This document shows, in pieces, positions 17,181-26,423 of a stretch of 64,000 nucleotides of DNA. The notes under the pieces are model-generated. The model made no database searches. It saw only the letters and a program-made list of their open reading frames with translations, and was not told the origin of the DNA. The translations under genes were made by a program, and so were the position numbers. Source of the DNA: Rhodoferax sp. (GTDB lineage: Bacteria > Pseudomonadota > Gammaproteobacteria > Burkholderiales > Burkholderiaceae_C); contig JARLJH010000023.1 of NCBI GenBank assembly GCA_031291305.1, positions 149,839 to 213,838 of the forward strand, in the 5' to 3' direction. Numbering within the stretch: position 1 is the first letter of the stretch; the number at the start of each line of letters is the position of its first letter.

Positions 17181-18206
17181 TCAGCCTTTGGGGTACTTGA
17201 TGTTGGCCTTTTTCGCGAATTCGTTGGTGTAAATCGCTTTCAGGTCGATCTTGGCTGCGGCGAGTTTGGCGTCCACGCTGGACAAGGCCCTGAAGGCGGT
17301 TTGTGCACCTTTTTCTGGGAACATGCCGTCTGGAGACAAGGCCTTTTTGGCGGCCAGAAAGGCATCAATGTATACCGCGCGGTCACCCAGCAGATAGCCC
17401 TCGGGCACGGCCTTGATGATGTCGGTCGCGCCAGCGTTCTGGATCCACTTGTCGGCACGCACCATGGCGTTGGTCAGCGCCTGTACCGTGGCCGGGTTCT
17501 TGTCCAGGAACGCTTGCGGCGCATACAGGCAACCAGCAGGCATGGGGCCGCCAAATACCTTCTCGGACTCGCTCATGGTACGGGTGTCAGAGATGATTTT
17601 TAAGTCGCCTGCGCGTTGCAGCAAAGTGATCACCGGGTCCAGATTGCTCATTGCGTCGATCTGGCCCGAGTGCATGGCGGCAACCGCGCCGCTACCCGTG
17701 CCCACGCCAATGAAGCTGACATCGGTTGGTTTGAGACCGACCTTGGCGAGTACGAAGTTGGCCATCACGTTGGTGGAACTGCCGGGAGCTGACACGCCGA
17801 TCTTCTTGCCCTTGAGGTCGGCCACGCCCTTGTAATTGGGCATGGTCTTGGGGTTGATGCCCAGCACAATCTGCGGCGCGGCACCCTGCAACACAAAGGC
17901 ACGCATGAACTGGCCCTTGAACTGCATGTTGATGGTGTGCTCGAACGCGCCCGACACCACATCGGCACTGCCGCCCACCACCGCCTGCAAGGCCTTGGAG
18001 CCCCCGGCAAAGTCGACGATGCTCACGTCAAGTCCTTCGTCTTTGAAGTAGCCCAACTGCTCCGCAATGGTCAGTGGCAGGTAGTACAGCAGGTTCTTGC
18101 CGCCGACCGCGAGCGTGACTTTGGTTTTCTCGAGGGTTTGCGCGGAAGTCCACAATGGCAGGGTGGCTGCGGCAAGGCCGCTGGCCAGAAGATGGCGTCT
18201 CAGCAT
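17181..18206 (-). CDS. ABC transporter substrate-binding protein (NMT1/TauA-like)
   Basis: 341 residues. The N-terminus MLRRHLLASGLAAATLPLWT followed by SAQ is an export signal with a twin arginine; there is no lipobox Cys, so a soluble periplasmic protein. The mature part has the two-lobed fold of the nitrate/sulfonate/taurine family (LYYLPLTIAEQLGYFKDEGL, then VDFAGGSKALQAVVGGSADV). It captures the ligand for the ATPase and permease encoded next. The MFS gene ends 49 bp upstream on the same strand and may belong to the same unit. Confidence 0.9.
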   Translation of the reverse strand: MLRRHLLASGLAAATLPLWTSAQTLEKTKVTLAVGGKNLLYYLPLTIAEQLGYFKDEGLDVSIVDFAGGSKALQAVVGGSADVVSGAFEHTINMQFKGQFMRAFVLQGAAPQIVLGINPKTMPNYKGVADLKGKKIGVSAPGSSTNVMANFVLAKVGLKPTDVSFIGVGTGSGAVAAMHSGQIDAMSNLDPVITLLQRAGDLKIISDTRTMSESEKVFGGPMPAGCLYAPQAFLDKNPATVQALTNAMVRADKWIQNAGATDIIKAVPEGYLLGDRAVYIDAFLAAKKALSPDGMFPEKGAQTAFRALSSVDAKLAAAKIDLKAIYTNEFAKKANIKYPKG

Positions 18207-18255
18207 GGTGTTGTCTCCAGTAGTTTTTTGATGGTCAGACGGTGTCAGTGACCCG

Positions 18256-19431
18256 TCAGACCTTGATCATACTGCCGTGTTTTTGTCGTCTGACCAGCCA
18301 GATGAGCGCAGCGCCGGTGATAGCCACGGGAATCAGCGATCCGGTATTGAGCAGCTGCCAACCTTGCGTGGTCACCAACACGCCTGAGGCAAACGAGGTG
18401 ACCGCTGTGGTGGCAAAGACAAAGAAGTTCAATGCACCCTGGGCGCGGTCCTTTTCCGCTGGCGTGTAGGTCTGTAGCGACAGCGTGGTACTGCCGGTAA
18501 ACAGGAAATTCCAGCCCACGCCCAGCAGGATCAGAGCCACCAGAAACTGGTTCAAATCCACACCCGACAGGGCCACGAGGATGCACAGCAGGTTGAGCAC
18601 CACACCGATGCCCATGATTGGCATCACACCAAAACGCTTGATCAGGTGCCCGGTGACAAAGCCGGGCGCAAACATACCGATCACATGCCATTCCAGCACC
18701 AACGCGGCATCACTGAACGGCAGATGGCACTGCTGCATGGCCAGCGGGGTGGCCGCCATCAGCAAATTCATCACGCCAAAGCCCAAAGCGCCCGTCAGTG
18801 CGGCCACGATGAACGTCGGCTGGCGCATGATGTCTCGTAACGGGCGACCCTCGACAGTCACTTTCTTGGCAGGCAAAGGCGGAAAGCGGATGAAAGCCAG
18901 CACCGCCATCGACAGCAGCGCCACGCCAGCCAGCGCCAGATACGCCCCCATGAATGGCACCGCCGTCAGGCTGCGTGTCTGCGCGGCCAGATTGGGCCCA
19001 GCCACCGCACCGATGAGTCCGCCAGCCATGACCAGCGACACGGCTTTTTCGCGAAAGCCGCTGCCCGCCAGCTCGGCCGCGGCAAAGCGGTATAGGTTGC
19101 CGTTGGCGTTGTAGTAGCCCGCCACCAGCGTTGAGGTGCACAGCAGCCAGAAGTTGTGGCTGGCCGCTGCATAGGCACACAGCAAGGCGCTGGCCAGCGC
19201 TACCCCCAGCCCGATCTGGAATGATGCCTTCCGGCCAAAGCGGTGCTGCGTCCTGGCCACCAGCCCGGTGGAAAAGGCACCACCCACCACATAGCCCATC
19301 ACCGGTAGCGTGGCCATCCAGCCCAGAGGCGCAAGACTGAAGCCCACCAGCCCGTTGATGGCAATAAAGGTCACGTTGTTGGTCAGGAACAAGCCCTGGC
19401 AGATGGCCAGCAGCCAGAGGTTTCGGTTCAT
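18256..19431 (-). CDS. MFS-family transporter
   Basis: About 391 residues with twelve predicted membrane segments and the loop motif TQHRFGRKASFQ after helix 2. The open frame extends 38 codons further upstream, but that part is not hydrophobic and overlaps a family A repeat; MNRNLWLLAICQGLFL at 19431 is a normal MFS start. The substrate is unknown. The same-strand ABC transporter genes begin 49 bp downstream. Confidence 0.87.
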   Translation of the reverse strand: MNRNLWLLAICQGLFLTNNVTFIAINGLVGFSLAPLGWMATLPVMGYVVGGAFSTGLVARTQHRFGRKASFQIGLGVALASALLCAYAAASHNFWLLCTSTLVAGYYNANGNLYRFAAAELAGSGFREKAVSLVMAGGLIGAVAGPNLAAQTRSLTAVPFMGAYLALAGVALLSMAVLAFIRFPPLPAKKVTVEGRPLRDIMRQPTFIVAALTGALGFGVMNLLMAATPLAMQQCHLPFSDAALVLEWHVIGMFAPGFVTGHLIKRFGVMPIMGIGVVLNLLCILVALSGVDLNQFLVALILLGVGWNFLFTGSTTLSLQTYTPAEKDRAQGALNFFVFATTAVTSFASGVLVTTQGWQLLNTGSLIPVAITGAALIWLVRRQKHGSMIKV

Positions 19432-19500
19432 GGAGGTGCGGGTAGATGCTGTGGTAGAGACATTGTCACGGCACCCGAAAGTCAATAAAAAATAAGGGCC

Positions 19501-19549
19501 ATTTTGGCATGTAGCCCTTATACATAAAGGGCATACAGCTATCAAAAAC
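19501..19549 (+). repeat. Family A dispersed repeat
   Basis: A near-complete copy: ATTTTGGCATGTAGCCC, TTATACATAAAGGGC, ATACAGCTATCAAAAACG. It lies between the cupin gene and the MFS gene. AGCCCTTAT and ATAAAGGGC can pair as a hairpin. Confidence 0.8.
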
Positions 19550-19590
19550 GTAACTTTTGCTGCTGTTGCGGCCAGACCGCCAGCCCGGCG

Positions 19591-20094
19591 TCAGCGTGTG
19601 AGGTCGGTGATAGTCTGCCGGTGCTGCGGAAAGGCTGCCAGCAACGCAGCCCGGTCGGCCATCGAAAAATCCGCAAAATCAAATCCGGGCGCCACGGTGC
19701 AACCCACCAGCGAGAAAGCGCCATTGCCAGCCACGCGCGCGGCAAACCAGGTGTCGGCGGGCACCACGTGTTGAAAAACCTCGCCGTGCAACAGGTCCGG
19801 CCCCAGGCGGGTGCAGCGCATTTGACCGTTTTCAGCAAGTTCCAGCACCTCCAAGGCATGGCCTGCGTAAAAGTGCCACATTTCGTCGGAACGAATCTTG
19901 TGAAACGCCGAAAAGTTGCCTTGCTCCAGCAAGAAGTAAATCCCGGTGCTGATGTTCCTTGAAGCCAGCTCAGCGCTGCCTGGGCGGGCGACATCCATCA
20001 CCTGTGCGCTGCGATAGGTTTCCTTGAAATAGCCGCCCTCGGGATGCGGCTGCATCTGCAGGGTCTGAACATAGCTTTGCGCTGTCGGTACCAT
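19591..20094 (-). CDS. Cupin-domain protein, DUF985/Cupin_5 family
   Basis: 167 residues. It opens with SYVQTLQMQPHPEGGYFKET, the conserved beginning of this family, followed by STGIYFLLEQGNFSAFHKI, DEMWHFYAGHALEVL and CTVAPGFDFADF, which form the double-stranded beta-helix and its metal/ligand pocket. The start is the ATG at 20094; the frame continues upstream only as arginine-rich non-conserved sequence. The biochemical role of the family is not settled. It sits 13 bp downstream of the flavin oxidoreductase gene, so the two probably share a transcript. Confidence 0.85.
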   Translation of the reverse strand: MVPTAQSYVQTLQMQPHPEGGYFKETYRSAQVMDVARPGSAELASRNISTGIYFLLEQGNFSAFHKIRSDEMWHFYAGHALEVLELAENGQMRCTRLGPDLLHGEVFQHVVPADTWFAARVAGNGAFSLVGCTVAPGFDFADFSMADRAALLAAFPQHRQTITDLTR

Positions 20095-20107
20095 CGGGAA
20101 AGCCGTC

Positions 20108-21124
20108 CTACGCCACGACGGGTGCAGTGCCACAGGCCGCCGCCGCCATGTCGAGCGAGCGTAGGCGCAGCGCCGGGTCAAACACGTCGCACACCAGCAT
20201 CAATTCATCGGCCTGGGTGGCCTGCACAAACGCTTGCAGACCCGCGTGCACCTTTTCTGGCCCGCCAATCACCGCAGCCGCCAGAAAGTCGCCAATGGCG
20301 GCACGTTCTTGCGGGTGCAGCGTCCCCATGAACTGTTCGACGGGTGGTTTCAGCCGTTGCCGGTCTCCGGTCAAGATGCCCAGAACGCGCTGGTAAGTGC
20401 TGCTGGCTAGAAACTCGGCTTCTTCGTCGGAGGGCGCTGCAATCAGCGGCAAACCAACCATCACATAGGGCTGGCTCAGTGTCTTTGAGGGCCGAAACAG
20501 CGCGCGGTACAGGTCCAGCGCCTGATACAACAGGCGTGGTGCGAAGTGCGCTGCAAACGCATAGGGCAACCCGCGCTCGGCAGCGAGTTGGGCCGAAAAC
20601 AGGCTGGAACCCAGCAGCCAAATGGGTACGTTGGTGCCCGCGCCGGGCATCGCCACAATCCCCTGGCCGGGCTGCTCCGGCCCCAACAGGCGCTGCAACT
20701 CGGCCACATCGCGCGGGAAGTCCTGCTCGGTCTCTGGGCGGTCACGCCGCAGGGCGCGCATGGTGGCCCGGTCGGTGCCGGGAGCCCGCCCCAGCCCCAG
20801 ATCAATACGACCTGGATACAACTCGGCCAACGTGCCAAAGGCTTCGGCCACCACCAGTGGCGCATGGTTGGGCAGCATGATGCCGCCGGAGCCGACGCGA
20901 ATGCGCTGTGTACCACCCGCAATATGGCCAACCAGTACCGCCGTGGCAGAGCTGGCAATGCCCGCCATGTTGTGGTGCTCCGCCAGCCAGTAACGGGCAA
21001 AGCCCTGTGACTCGGCGTGCTGCGCTGTCTGCAAGGCTATGGCCAAGGCTTGCGCCACGGTGCCGCCTTCGCGCACAGTCACCAAGTCGAGCATGGAAAG
21101 TTTGATCGAGAGAGGAGTTGTCAT
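20108..21124 (-). CDS. LLM-class (luciferase-like) flavin-dependent oxidoreductase
   Basis: 338 residues of the bacterial-luciferase-like TIM-barrel family, of the subgroup related to YhbW. Visible features are [36 protein letters not shown] and [17 protein letters not shown] near the N-terminus, and [19 protein letters not shown] in the middle. These enzymes use FMNH2 or F420-like cofactors to oxidise small molecules; the substrate is not predictable. The frame extends to 21358, but that part is antisense to a tRNA, so I start at the ATG at 21124. Confidence 0.88.
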   Translation of the reverse strand: MTTPLSIKLSMLDLVTVREGGTVAQALAIALQTAQHAESQGFARYWLAEHHNMAGIASSATAVLVGHIAGGTQRIRVGSGGIMLPNHAPLVVAEAFGTLAELYPGRIDLGLGRAPGTDRATMRALRRDRPETEQDFPRDVAELQRLLGPEQPGQGIVAMPGAGTNVPIWLLGSSLFSAQLAAERGLPYAFAAHFAPRLLYQALDLYRALFRPSKTLSQPYVMVGLPLIAAPSDEEAEFLASSTYQRVLGILTGDRQRLKPPVEQFMGTLHPQERAAIGDFLAAAVIGGPEKVHAGLQAFVQATQADELMLVCDVFDPALRLRSLDMAAAACGTAPVVA

Positions 21125-21243
21125 ATCGGGTGTTGCATCCTGATTCAGGTGTTGTCCCATGGAGTATGTCGCTTCCCGAGAACAAGCGCTGACCCCAATG
21201 AAAAAGCCTTTGTAAATCATCCATTTACAAAGGCTTTCCATGG

Positions 21244-21319
21244 TGGTGGAGAGGATGAGGATCGAACTCACGACCTCTACATTGCGAACGTAGCGCTCTC
21301 CCAACTGAGCTACCCCCCC
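21244..21319 (-). tRNA. tRNA-Ala (anticodon CGC)
   Basis: A 76-nt cloverleaf on the minus strand with an encoded CCA end. Acceptor stem GGGGGGG / CCTCTCC places a G-U pair at 3-70, the identity element of alanine tRNAs. The D arm is TAGCTCAGTTGGGAGAGC, the anticodon arm CTACG-TTCGCAA-TGTAG, and the T arm GTGAG-TTCGATC-CTCAT. Anticodon CGC reads GCG codons. Confidence 0.96.
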
Positions 21320-21426
21320 AAACAGGCTGCAGTCTATCAATTTCCGGCGAAATTTCAAGCCAGCCAGTGCGTTGGCCTGACACGCACGCTGCGTTGTATG
21401 GCGATGCCGACCTATTTGACGCTTGC

Positions 21427-21440
21427 TTGACCTACATCAT
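21427..21440 (+). promoter_or_regulatory. FNR/ANR-type box upstream of ubiU
   Basis: TTGAC-CTAC-ATCAT matches the consensus TTGAT-N4-ATCAA at eight of ten positions. It lies upstream of the ubiUVT genes, whose products work without oxygen, so activation by an FNR-type regulator makes sense. The centre is about 142 bp before the chosen ubiU start, leaving room for a leader. Confidence 0.55.
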
Positions 21441-21575
21441 TAGCCGAACTTGGGCACGTGGTTACCCTCGGCGGTCGACCAAATGGGCGTTACTACCAGC
21501 GCCAAACCCGAGCCTATGAATGCCGCTATTGACCCTTCTTTGACGCTTGCGCCCGAGGCCAGAACCCTGGATGCG

Positions 21576-22574
21576 ATGGAACTGGTGTGTCCTGCCGGGA
21601 GCCTGCCCGCGCTCAAAGCCGCCGTGGACAACGGTGCTGATTGCGTTTATCTGGGCTTTCGCGACGCCACCAACGCACGCAACTTCGCTGGCCTGAACTT
21701 TGACGCAGCCGCCATCGCCACCGGTATCCGCTATGCGCATGACCGGGGCCGCAAAGTGTTTGTCGCACTCAATACCTACCCGCAAGCCGCCAAGGCCGAT
21801 GTCTGGCGCAGCGCGGTTGACAAGGCTGCTGACAGCGGGGTCGATGCCATCATCCTGGCCGACCCAGGGCTGATGGCCTATGCCGTCAAACACCAGCCGC
21901 AACTGCGTCTGCATTTGTCGGTGCAGGGTTCAGCCACCAATTACGAGGCACTGGATTTTTATTACCAGCACTTTTGTATCTCCCGCGCGGTGCTGCCACG
22001 CGTGTTGTCCATGACACAGGTTGAACAGGTGCTGGAGAAAACCCCCATCGAGATTGAGGTGTTTGGCTTCGGCAGCCTGTGCGTGATGGTGGAAGGGCGC
22101 TGCGCACTGTCCAGCTATGTCACCGGAGAAGCCCCCAACAGCAACGGTGTGTGTTCGCCCCCCAAGGCCGTGCGCTGGGTCGAAACGCCGCAAGGCCGCG
22201 AGTCGCGCCTGAATGGTGTGCTGATCGACCGCTACGCGCCGGGCGAAAACGCCGGTTACCCGACGCTGTGCAAAGGCCGTTTTGACGTCGAAGACGACCA
22301 CAATTACTATGCCATCGAAGAACCCACCAGCCTCAACACTCTGAGCTTGTTGCCGCAATTGATGAAGATCGGCGTGCGCGCCATCAAGATCGAAGGCCGC
22401 CAGCGCAGCCCGGCTTACGTGGCACAGGTCACCAAAGTCTGGCGCCAAGCCATTGACAGCTGCCGCGAGAACCCGCACCGCTACACCGCCAAACCGGCCT
22501 GGGTCAGCGATTTGGACAAGGTGGCCGAAGGCCAGCAGCACACGCTGGGCGCCTACCACCGGCCCTGGAAGTGA
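21576..22574 (+). CDS. ubiU: Ubiquinone biosynthesis protein UbiU (U32 peptidase family)
   Basis: Partner of UbiV in the oxygen-independent hydroxylation steps of ubiquinone synthesis. 332 residues. Starting at MELVCPAGSLPALKAAV, the cysteines fall at 169 (GSLC), 176 (EGRC), 193 (NGVC) and 232 (TLCKG), the same positions I recall for the [4Fe-4S] ligands of E. coli UbiU; that is why I chose this start, although the frame is open back to 21450. IKIEGRQRS near 275 is the U32 motif. It leads a plus-strand cluster with ubiV, ubiT, ubiX and ubiD. Confidence 0.93.
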   Translation: MELVCPAGSLPALKAAVDNGADCVYLGFRDATNARNFAGLNFDAAAIATGIRYAHDRGRKVFVALNTYPQAAKADVWRSAVDKAADSGVDAIILADPGLMAYAVKHQPQLRLHLSVQGSATNYEALDFYYQHFCISRAVLPRVLSMTQVEQVLEKTPIEIEVFGFGSLCVMVEGRCALSSYVTGEAPNSNGVCSPPKAVRWVETPQGRESRLNGVLIDRYAPGENAGYPTLCKGRFDVEDDHNYYAIEEPTSLNTLSLLPQLMKIGVRAIKIEGRQRSPAYVAQVTKVWRQAIDSCRENPHRYTAKPAWVSDLDKVAEGQQHTLGAYHRPWK

Positions 22575-22593
22575 TGGACGCCCGAAAACCCGC

Positions 22594-22658
22594 CCTGGCG
22601 TCGTTGCGCCGCCTTGTCGTACAAGCGCGTACTGCCTGCGGCGGCGCGCCTAGCCAGG
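22594..22658 (+). repeat. Long GC-rich stem-loop between ubiU and ubiV (class B-like)
   Basis: CCTGGC (22594-22599) plus GCGCCGCC (22606-22613) pair with GGCGGCGC (22640-22647) plus GCCAGG (22653-22658), 14 base pairs with a small internal loop. The apical part contains CTTGTCG and GCGCGTACTGC, also found in the hairpin inside amgK (33349-33395). No T-run follows, so it is not a simple terminator. The ubiV start 40 bp downstream lacks an evident Shine-Dalgarno. Confidence 0.65.
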
Positions 22659-22698
22659 ACGGCTTTGCGCGCGTCCGCAACTCTTTGGTATTTTTCCT

Positions 22699-23604
22699 AT
22701 GAAGCTCTCCTTAGGTCCTCTTCTTTATTACTGGTCACGCGAGCAAGTACTAGCCTTTTACGAATCAGTCGCCACCAGCCCGGTGGACATCGTTTACCTG
22801 GGCGAGGCCGTGTGTTCACGGCGCCATGAATTGCGACTGGCTGACTGGCTGGATATCGCCAGGAAGCTGCGCGATGCGGGCAAAGAGGTGGTGCTGTCCA
22901 CCCAGGTGCTGATCGAATCCGGCGCCGATGTCACCGTGCTGCACAAGATCGCCGAGAACGGCGAATTTATGGTCGAAGCCAACGACATGGGCGCGGTTCA
23001 CTGCGTTGCGGGTAAGGTGCCGTTTGTCGGCGGGCCGCATCTCAACATCTACAACCTACCCACGCTGCAATGGATGGCCCCACTGGGCATGCACCGCTGG
23101 GTGCTGCCGCTGGAGTTGGGTCGTGATGATCTGGCTCTGATGCAACAGAGCCGCCCCGCGGGCCTGCAAACCGAGGTGTTTGCTTTTGGCCGCATGCCAC
23201 TGGCGTTCTCGGCCCGCTGCTTCACGGCCCGCCATGCCAACTTACCCAAGGACGATTGCCAGTTCAAGTGCATGGATCACCCCGACGGCTTGCTGATGCG
23301 CACGCAGGAGAGCGAAGCGTTTCTGGTGCTCAACGGCATCCAGACCCAGTCCGCGCGCGTCCATAACCTGCTGCCCGAGGTGGACGCCCTACGCGCCTTG
23401 GGTGTCGATGTGCTGCGCATCAGCCCGCAATCAACGCACACGCTACGCATCGTCGAGCTGTTCCACGGTGTGATGCGCGGGCAACTGGCCGCGCCCCAGG
23501 CTAAGGCCGAACTGCAAACCCTGATGCCCGAGAAATCCTGCAACGGCTATTGGTATGGAAAACCCGGTCTGGAGCAGGTGGCACCCGAGTTAACCAGCGC
23601 CTGA
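22699..23604 (+). CDS. ubiV: Ubiquinone biosynthesis protein UbiV (U32 peptidase family)
   Basis: 301 residues. It begins [20 protein letters not shown]. Cysteines at 39 ([10 protein letters not shown]), 174 (SARCFTARH), 187 and 191 ([11 protein letters not shown]) reproduce the one-plus-three pattern and 13/4 spacing of the E. coli UbiV iron-sulfur ligands. UbiU-UbiV is a heterodimer that carries out the ring hydroxylations of ubiquinone synthesis with prephenate rather than O2 as the oxygen source. It is the second gene of the cluster, 124 bp after ubiU; that gap holds a strong stem-loop. Confidence 0.93.
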   Translation: MKLSLGPLLYYWSREQVLAFYESVATSPVDIVYLGEAVCSRRHELRLADWLDIARKLRDAGKEVVLSTQVLIESGADVTVLHKIAENGEFMVEANDMGAVHCVAGKVPFVGGPHLNIYNLPTLQWMAPLGMHRWVLPLELGRDDLALMQQSRPAGLQTEVFAFGRMPLAFSARCFTARHANLPKDDCQFKCMDHPDGLLMRTQESEAFLVLNGIQTQSARVHNLLPEVDALRALGVDVLRISPQSTHTLRIVELFHGVMRGQLAAPQAKAELQTLMPEKSCNGYWYGKPGLEQVAPELTSA

Positions 23605-23632
23605 CCCCATTTGACATTTTTGAGGACGCATC

Positions 23633-24127
23633 ATGCAAGCATCACCTTTCGTTCTGCCCAAACCGGTTGGCAAGCTGCTCGGCCGTCTGCCGCCGCTCCC
23701 GGGCTCGATGCTGTTTGTCACCGGCCTGAACGTGGCGCTGGCCAAACAGCTGGCCCCCGATGTGACCGAGATGCTGGTCGGCAAGAAGCTGCGCCTGTGC
23801 GTTACTGATGCACAGTGGGCGTTTGACTTTGAGTGGAAGCATGGACGCTTTATGGCCAGCAAGAACCCCGGCACCGCCGACCTGACCATCAGCGCCAGCG
23901 CCTATGACTTTGTGCTGCTGGCACGCCGTCAGGAGGACCCGGACACGCTGTTCTTCAGCCGCCGTCTGGCCATGGAGGGCGACACCGAGCTCGGCCTGCT
24001 GGTCAAAAACACCATCGACGCCATCGAACTGCCGGTGTTCAACGTGGCGCAACTGCACCCGCGCCACGTGATGGCGCAGGCGCGTGAGCATTTGATGTCG
24101 CGTTTGGCCAGCCTGCGGCCGCGCTGA
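23633..24127 (+). CDS. ubiT: Ubiquinone biosynthesis accessory protein UbiT (SCP2 domain)
   Basis: 164 residues, mostly one SCP2 sterol-carrier-like lipid-binding domain (DVTEMLVGKKLRLCVTDAQ, then FSRRLAMEGDTELGLLVKNT). UbiT is thought to bind the isoprenoid tail of the intermediates and replaces UbiJ under anaerobic conditions. The start ATG at 23633 has GAGGA upstream. It follows ubiV by 28 bp and precedes ubiX by 6 bp, so the five genes read as one unit. Confidence 0.9.
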   Translation: MQASPFVLPKPVGKLLGRLPPLPGSMLFVTGLNVALAKQLAPDVTEMLVGKKLRLCVTDAQWAFDFEWKHGRFMASKNPGTADLTISASAYDFVLLARRQEDPDTLFFSRRLAMEGDTELGLLVKNTIDAIELPVFNVAQLHPRHVMAQAREHLMSRLASLRPR

Positions 24128-24133
24128 GAATCC

Positions 24134-24727
24134 ATGACCGAATTAGCACCCCTGGGGGCGACGCCCAAGCGCATCGTTGTGGCCATCTCGGGCGCCAGCG
24201 GTGCGGTGTACGGCGTGCGCCTGCTGCAAGTGCTGCGCGAGATGCCCGGTGTGCAAACCCACTTGACCGTGTCCGAGGCCGGTTGGCTCAACGTGCGGCA
24301 AGAACTGGACATGCCCCGCAGCGCCGTCGAAGCGCTGGCTGACCAGGTGTACCCGGTGCATGACATTGGCGCAGCGTTGGCCAGCGGCTCGTTCCAATGC
24401 GACGGCATGGTCATCGCGCCGTGCTCCATGCGCACGCTGGCGGCGGTGGCGCACGGTCTGTCTGACAACCTGATCACCCGCGCCGCCGACGTGATGCTCA
24501 AAGAGCGCCGCCGCCTGATCCTGATGGTGCGCGAAACGCCTTTGAACCTGGCGCACCTGCGCAACATGACCAGCGTGACCGAGATGGGCGGCATCATCTT
24601 CCCGCCAGTGCCCGCGTTCTATCAAAAGCCGCAAAGCATCGCCGAGATGGTTGACCACACGGTTAGCCGCGTGGTCGATCTGCTGGGCCTGTCGCAAGCC
24701 CCTAGCCCACGCTGGACCGGGCTGTAG
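24134..24727 (+). CDS. ubiX: Flavin prenyltransferase UbiX
   Basis: Makes the prenylated FMN cofactor that UbiD needs. 197 residues with the FMN-binding GASGAVYG loop at about 19-26, APCSM near 95-99, and MVRETPLNLAHLRNM near 134-148, all conserved. It starts 6 bp after ubiT and is followed by ubiD after 76 bp, so cofactor and apo-enzyme genes are together. Confidence 0.94.
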   Translation: MTELAPLGATPKRIVVAISGASGAVYGVRLLQVLREMPGVQTHLTVSEAGWLNVRQELDMPRSAVEALADQVYPVHDIGAALASGSFQCDGMVIAPCSMRTLAAVAHGLSDNLITRAADVMLKERRRLILMVRETPLNLAHLRNMTSVTEMGGIIFPPVPAFYQKPQSIAEMVDHTVSRVVDLLGLSQAPSPRWTGL

Positions 24728-24803
24728 AGCGGGCACTGTCACCCGCTTGTCATCGCGGGCCTGACCTGCTACTCACGCCACTTTACGAACCCACGCAATC
24801 ACC

Positions 24804-26288
24804 ATGGCCTATCACGACCTCCGAGACTTCATCACACAGCTCGAACAGATGGGCGAGCTCAAACGCGTCAGCGTGCCAGTGTCGCCGCACCTGGAGATGA
24901 CCGCCCTGTGCGACCGCACCCTGCAAGCGGGCGGCCCAGCGCTGCTGTTCGAGAAACCCACCGGCCACAACATCCCGGTATTGGGCAACCTGTTTGGCAC
25001 CACCCGTCGCGTCGCCCTGGGCATGGGCGTCAACGATGTGTCTGAGCTGCGCCAGTTTGGCCATGTGTTGGCGACCCTGAAGGAACCGGAAGCACCCAAA
25101 GGCTTCAAAGAGCTGATCGGCATGGGCAGCCTCGTCAAGACCTTGTGGAGCATGGCGCCCAAGGAGCAGCGCAGCGCCCCGTGCCAGGACGTGGTGTGGG
25201 AAGGCCAGGACGTGGACCTGGCCAAGCTGCCCATCCAGCACTGCTGGCCCGGCGATGTGGCACCGCTGATCACCTGGGGCCTGGTCATCACCCGTGGACC
25301 CCTCAAAACCCGACAAAACCTGGGCATCTACCGCCAGCAGGTGCTGGCCCGCAACAAGGTCATCATGCGCTGGCTGACGCATCGCGGCGGCGCGCTGGAC
25401 TTTCGTGACCACGCCAAACAAAACCCCGGCCAGCCTTACCCGGTGTGTGTGGCGCTGGGCGCTGACCCGGCCACCATCCTCGGCGCGGTGACACCAGTGC
25501 CCGATTCTTTAAGCGAATACCAGTTTGCCGGGCTGCTGCGCGGCAGCCGCACCGAACTGGTCAAGGCGCTGGGCAGCGAGCTTCGCGTGCCAGCCTCAGC
25601 CGAGATCGTGCTGGAGGGTCACATCTACCCCGACGCCACGCACAAGAGCGGCTTCGAGCACGCGCTGGAAGGCCCGTTTGGCGACCACACCGGTTACTAC
25701 AACGAGCAGGACTGGTTCCCGGTCTTCACCATCGACCGCATCACGCTGCGCCGCGACCCGATTTACCACTCCACCTACACCGGCAAACCGCCCGATGAAC
25801 CCGCCATGCTGGCGCTGGCCTTGAACGAGCTGTTCGTGCCGCTGCTGCAGCGTCAGTACCCCGAGATCACCGACTTCTACTTGCCTGCTGAGGGTTGCAG
25901 CTACCGCATGGCCGTGGTCAGCATCAAAAAAGCCTACCCCGGTCACGCCCGGCGCATCATGTTTGGTATCTGGAGCTTTTTGCGCCAGTTCATGTACACC
26001 AAATTCATCGTGGTGGTGGATGACGACGTCAACCCTCGCGACTGGAAAGAAGTCATCTGGGCCATCACCACCCGCGTGGACCCGACGCGCGACACCATGC
26101 TGGTGGACAACACACCCATCGACTACCTCGACTTTGCCTCACCCGTGAGCGGCCTGGGCAGCAAGATGGGCATCGACGCCACCAACAAATGGCCCGGCGA
26201 AACCCAGCGTGAATGGGGCCAACCCCTGACTATGAGCCCGGAGGTCACAGCCAAGGTTGACCAGATTTGGCAGACGCTGGGCTTGTAA
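24804..26288 (+). CDS. ubiD: 4-hydroxy-3-polyprenylbenzoate decarboxylase UbiD
   Basis: 494 residues, full length. It decarboxylates 4-hydroxy-3-polyprenylbenzoate in ubiquinone synthesis with prenyl-FMN. Recognisable blocks are [20 protein letters not shown] at the start, [20 protein letters not shown] in the cofactor region, and [20 protein letters not shown] with the catalytic Glu. The cluster ubiU-V-T-X-D therefore combines oxygen-independent hydroxylation with the decarboxylation step. A family A repeat follows two bases after the stop. Confidence 0.95.
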   Translation: MAYHDLRDFITQLEQMGELKRVSVPVSPHLEMTALCDRTLQAGGPALLFEKPTGHNIPVLGNLFGTTRRVALGMGVNDVSELRQFGHVLATLKEPEAPKGFKELIGMGSLVKTLWSMAPKEQRSAPCQDVVWEGQDVDLAKLPIQHCWPGDVAPLITWGLVITRGPLKTRQNLGIYRQQVLARNKVIMRWLTHRGGALDFRDHAKQNPGQPYPVCVALGADPATILGAVTPVPDSLSEYQFAGLLRGSRTELVKALGSELRVPASAEIVLEGHIYPDATHKSGFEHALEGPFGDHTGYYNEQDWFPVFTIDRITLRRDPIYHSTYTGKPPDEPAMLALALNELFVPLLQRQYPEITDFYLPAEGCSYRMAVVSIKKAYPGHARRIMFGIWSFLRQFMYTKFIVVVDDDVNPRDWKEVIWAITTRVDPTRDTMLVDNTPIDYLDFASPVSGLGSKMGIDATNKWPGETQREWGQPLTMSPEVTAKVDQIWQTLGL

Positions 26289-26289
26289 G

Positions 26290-26340
26290 GAAAATTGGCC
26301 TCTAGCCCTTATTCAATAAGGGTAAATAGCTATTAAATAC
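26290..26340 (+). repeat. Family A dispersed repeat
   Basis: The cleanest copy: AAAATTGGCCTCTAGCCC, TTATTCAATAAGGG, TAAATAGCTATTAAATAC. It lies directly after the ubiD stop. The CCCTTATT / AATAAGGG hairpin could help to end transcription, although the T-run is poor. Confidence 0.8.
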
Positions 26341-26423
26341 ATACTGAACGATTGAGGCCAGCCACGCCACCAAGCTGCGGAAAGCAAACCACTCAGCAGA
26401 CCAAGGCCTGCCGAGTCGGCAGC

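Noticed and set aside
21125-21358. Upstream extension of the LLM oxidoreductase frame
   Set aside because: It is the antisense of the tRNA-Ala gene and spacer; the family begins at the ATG at 21124.
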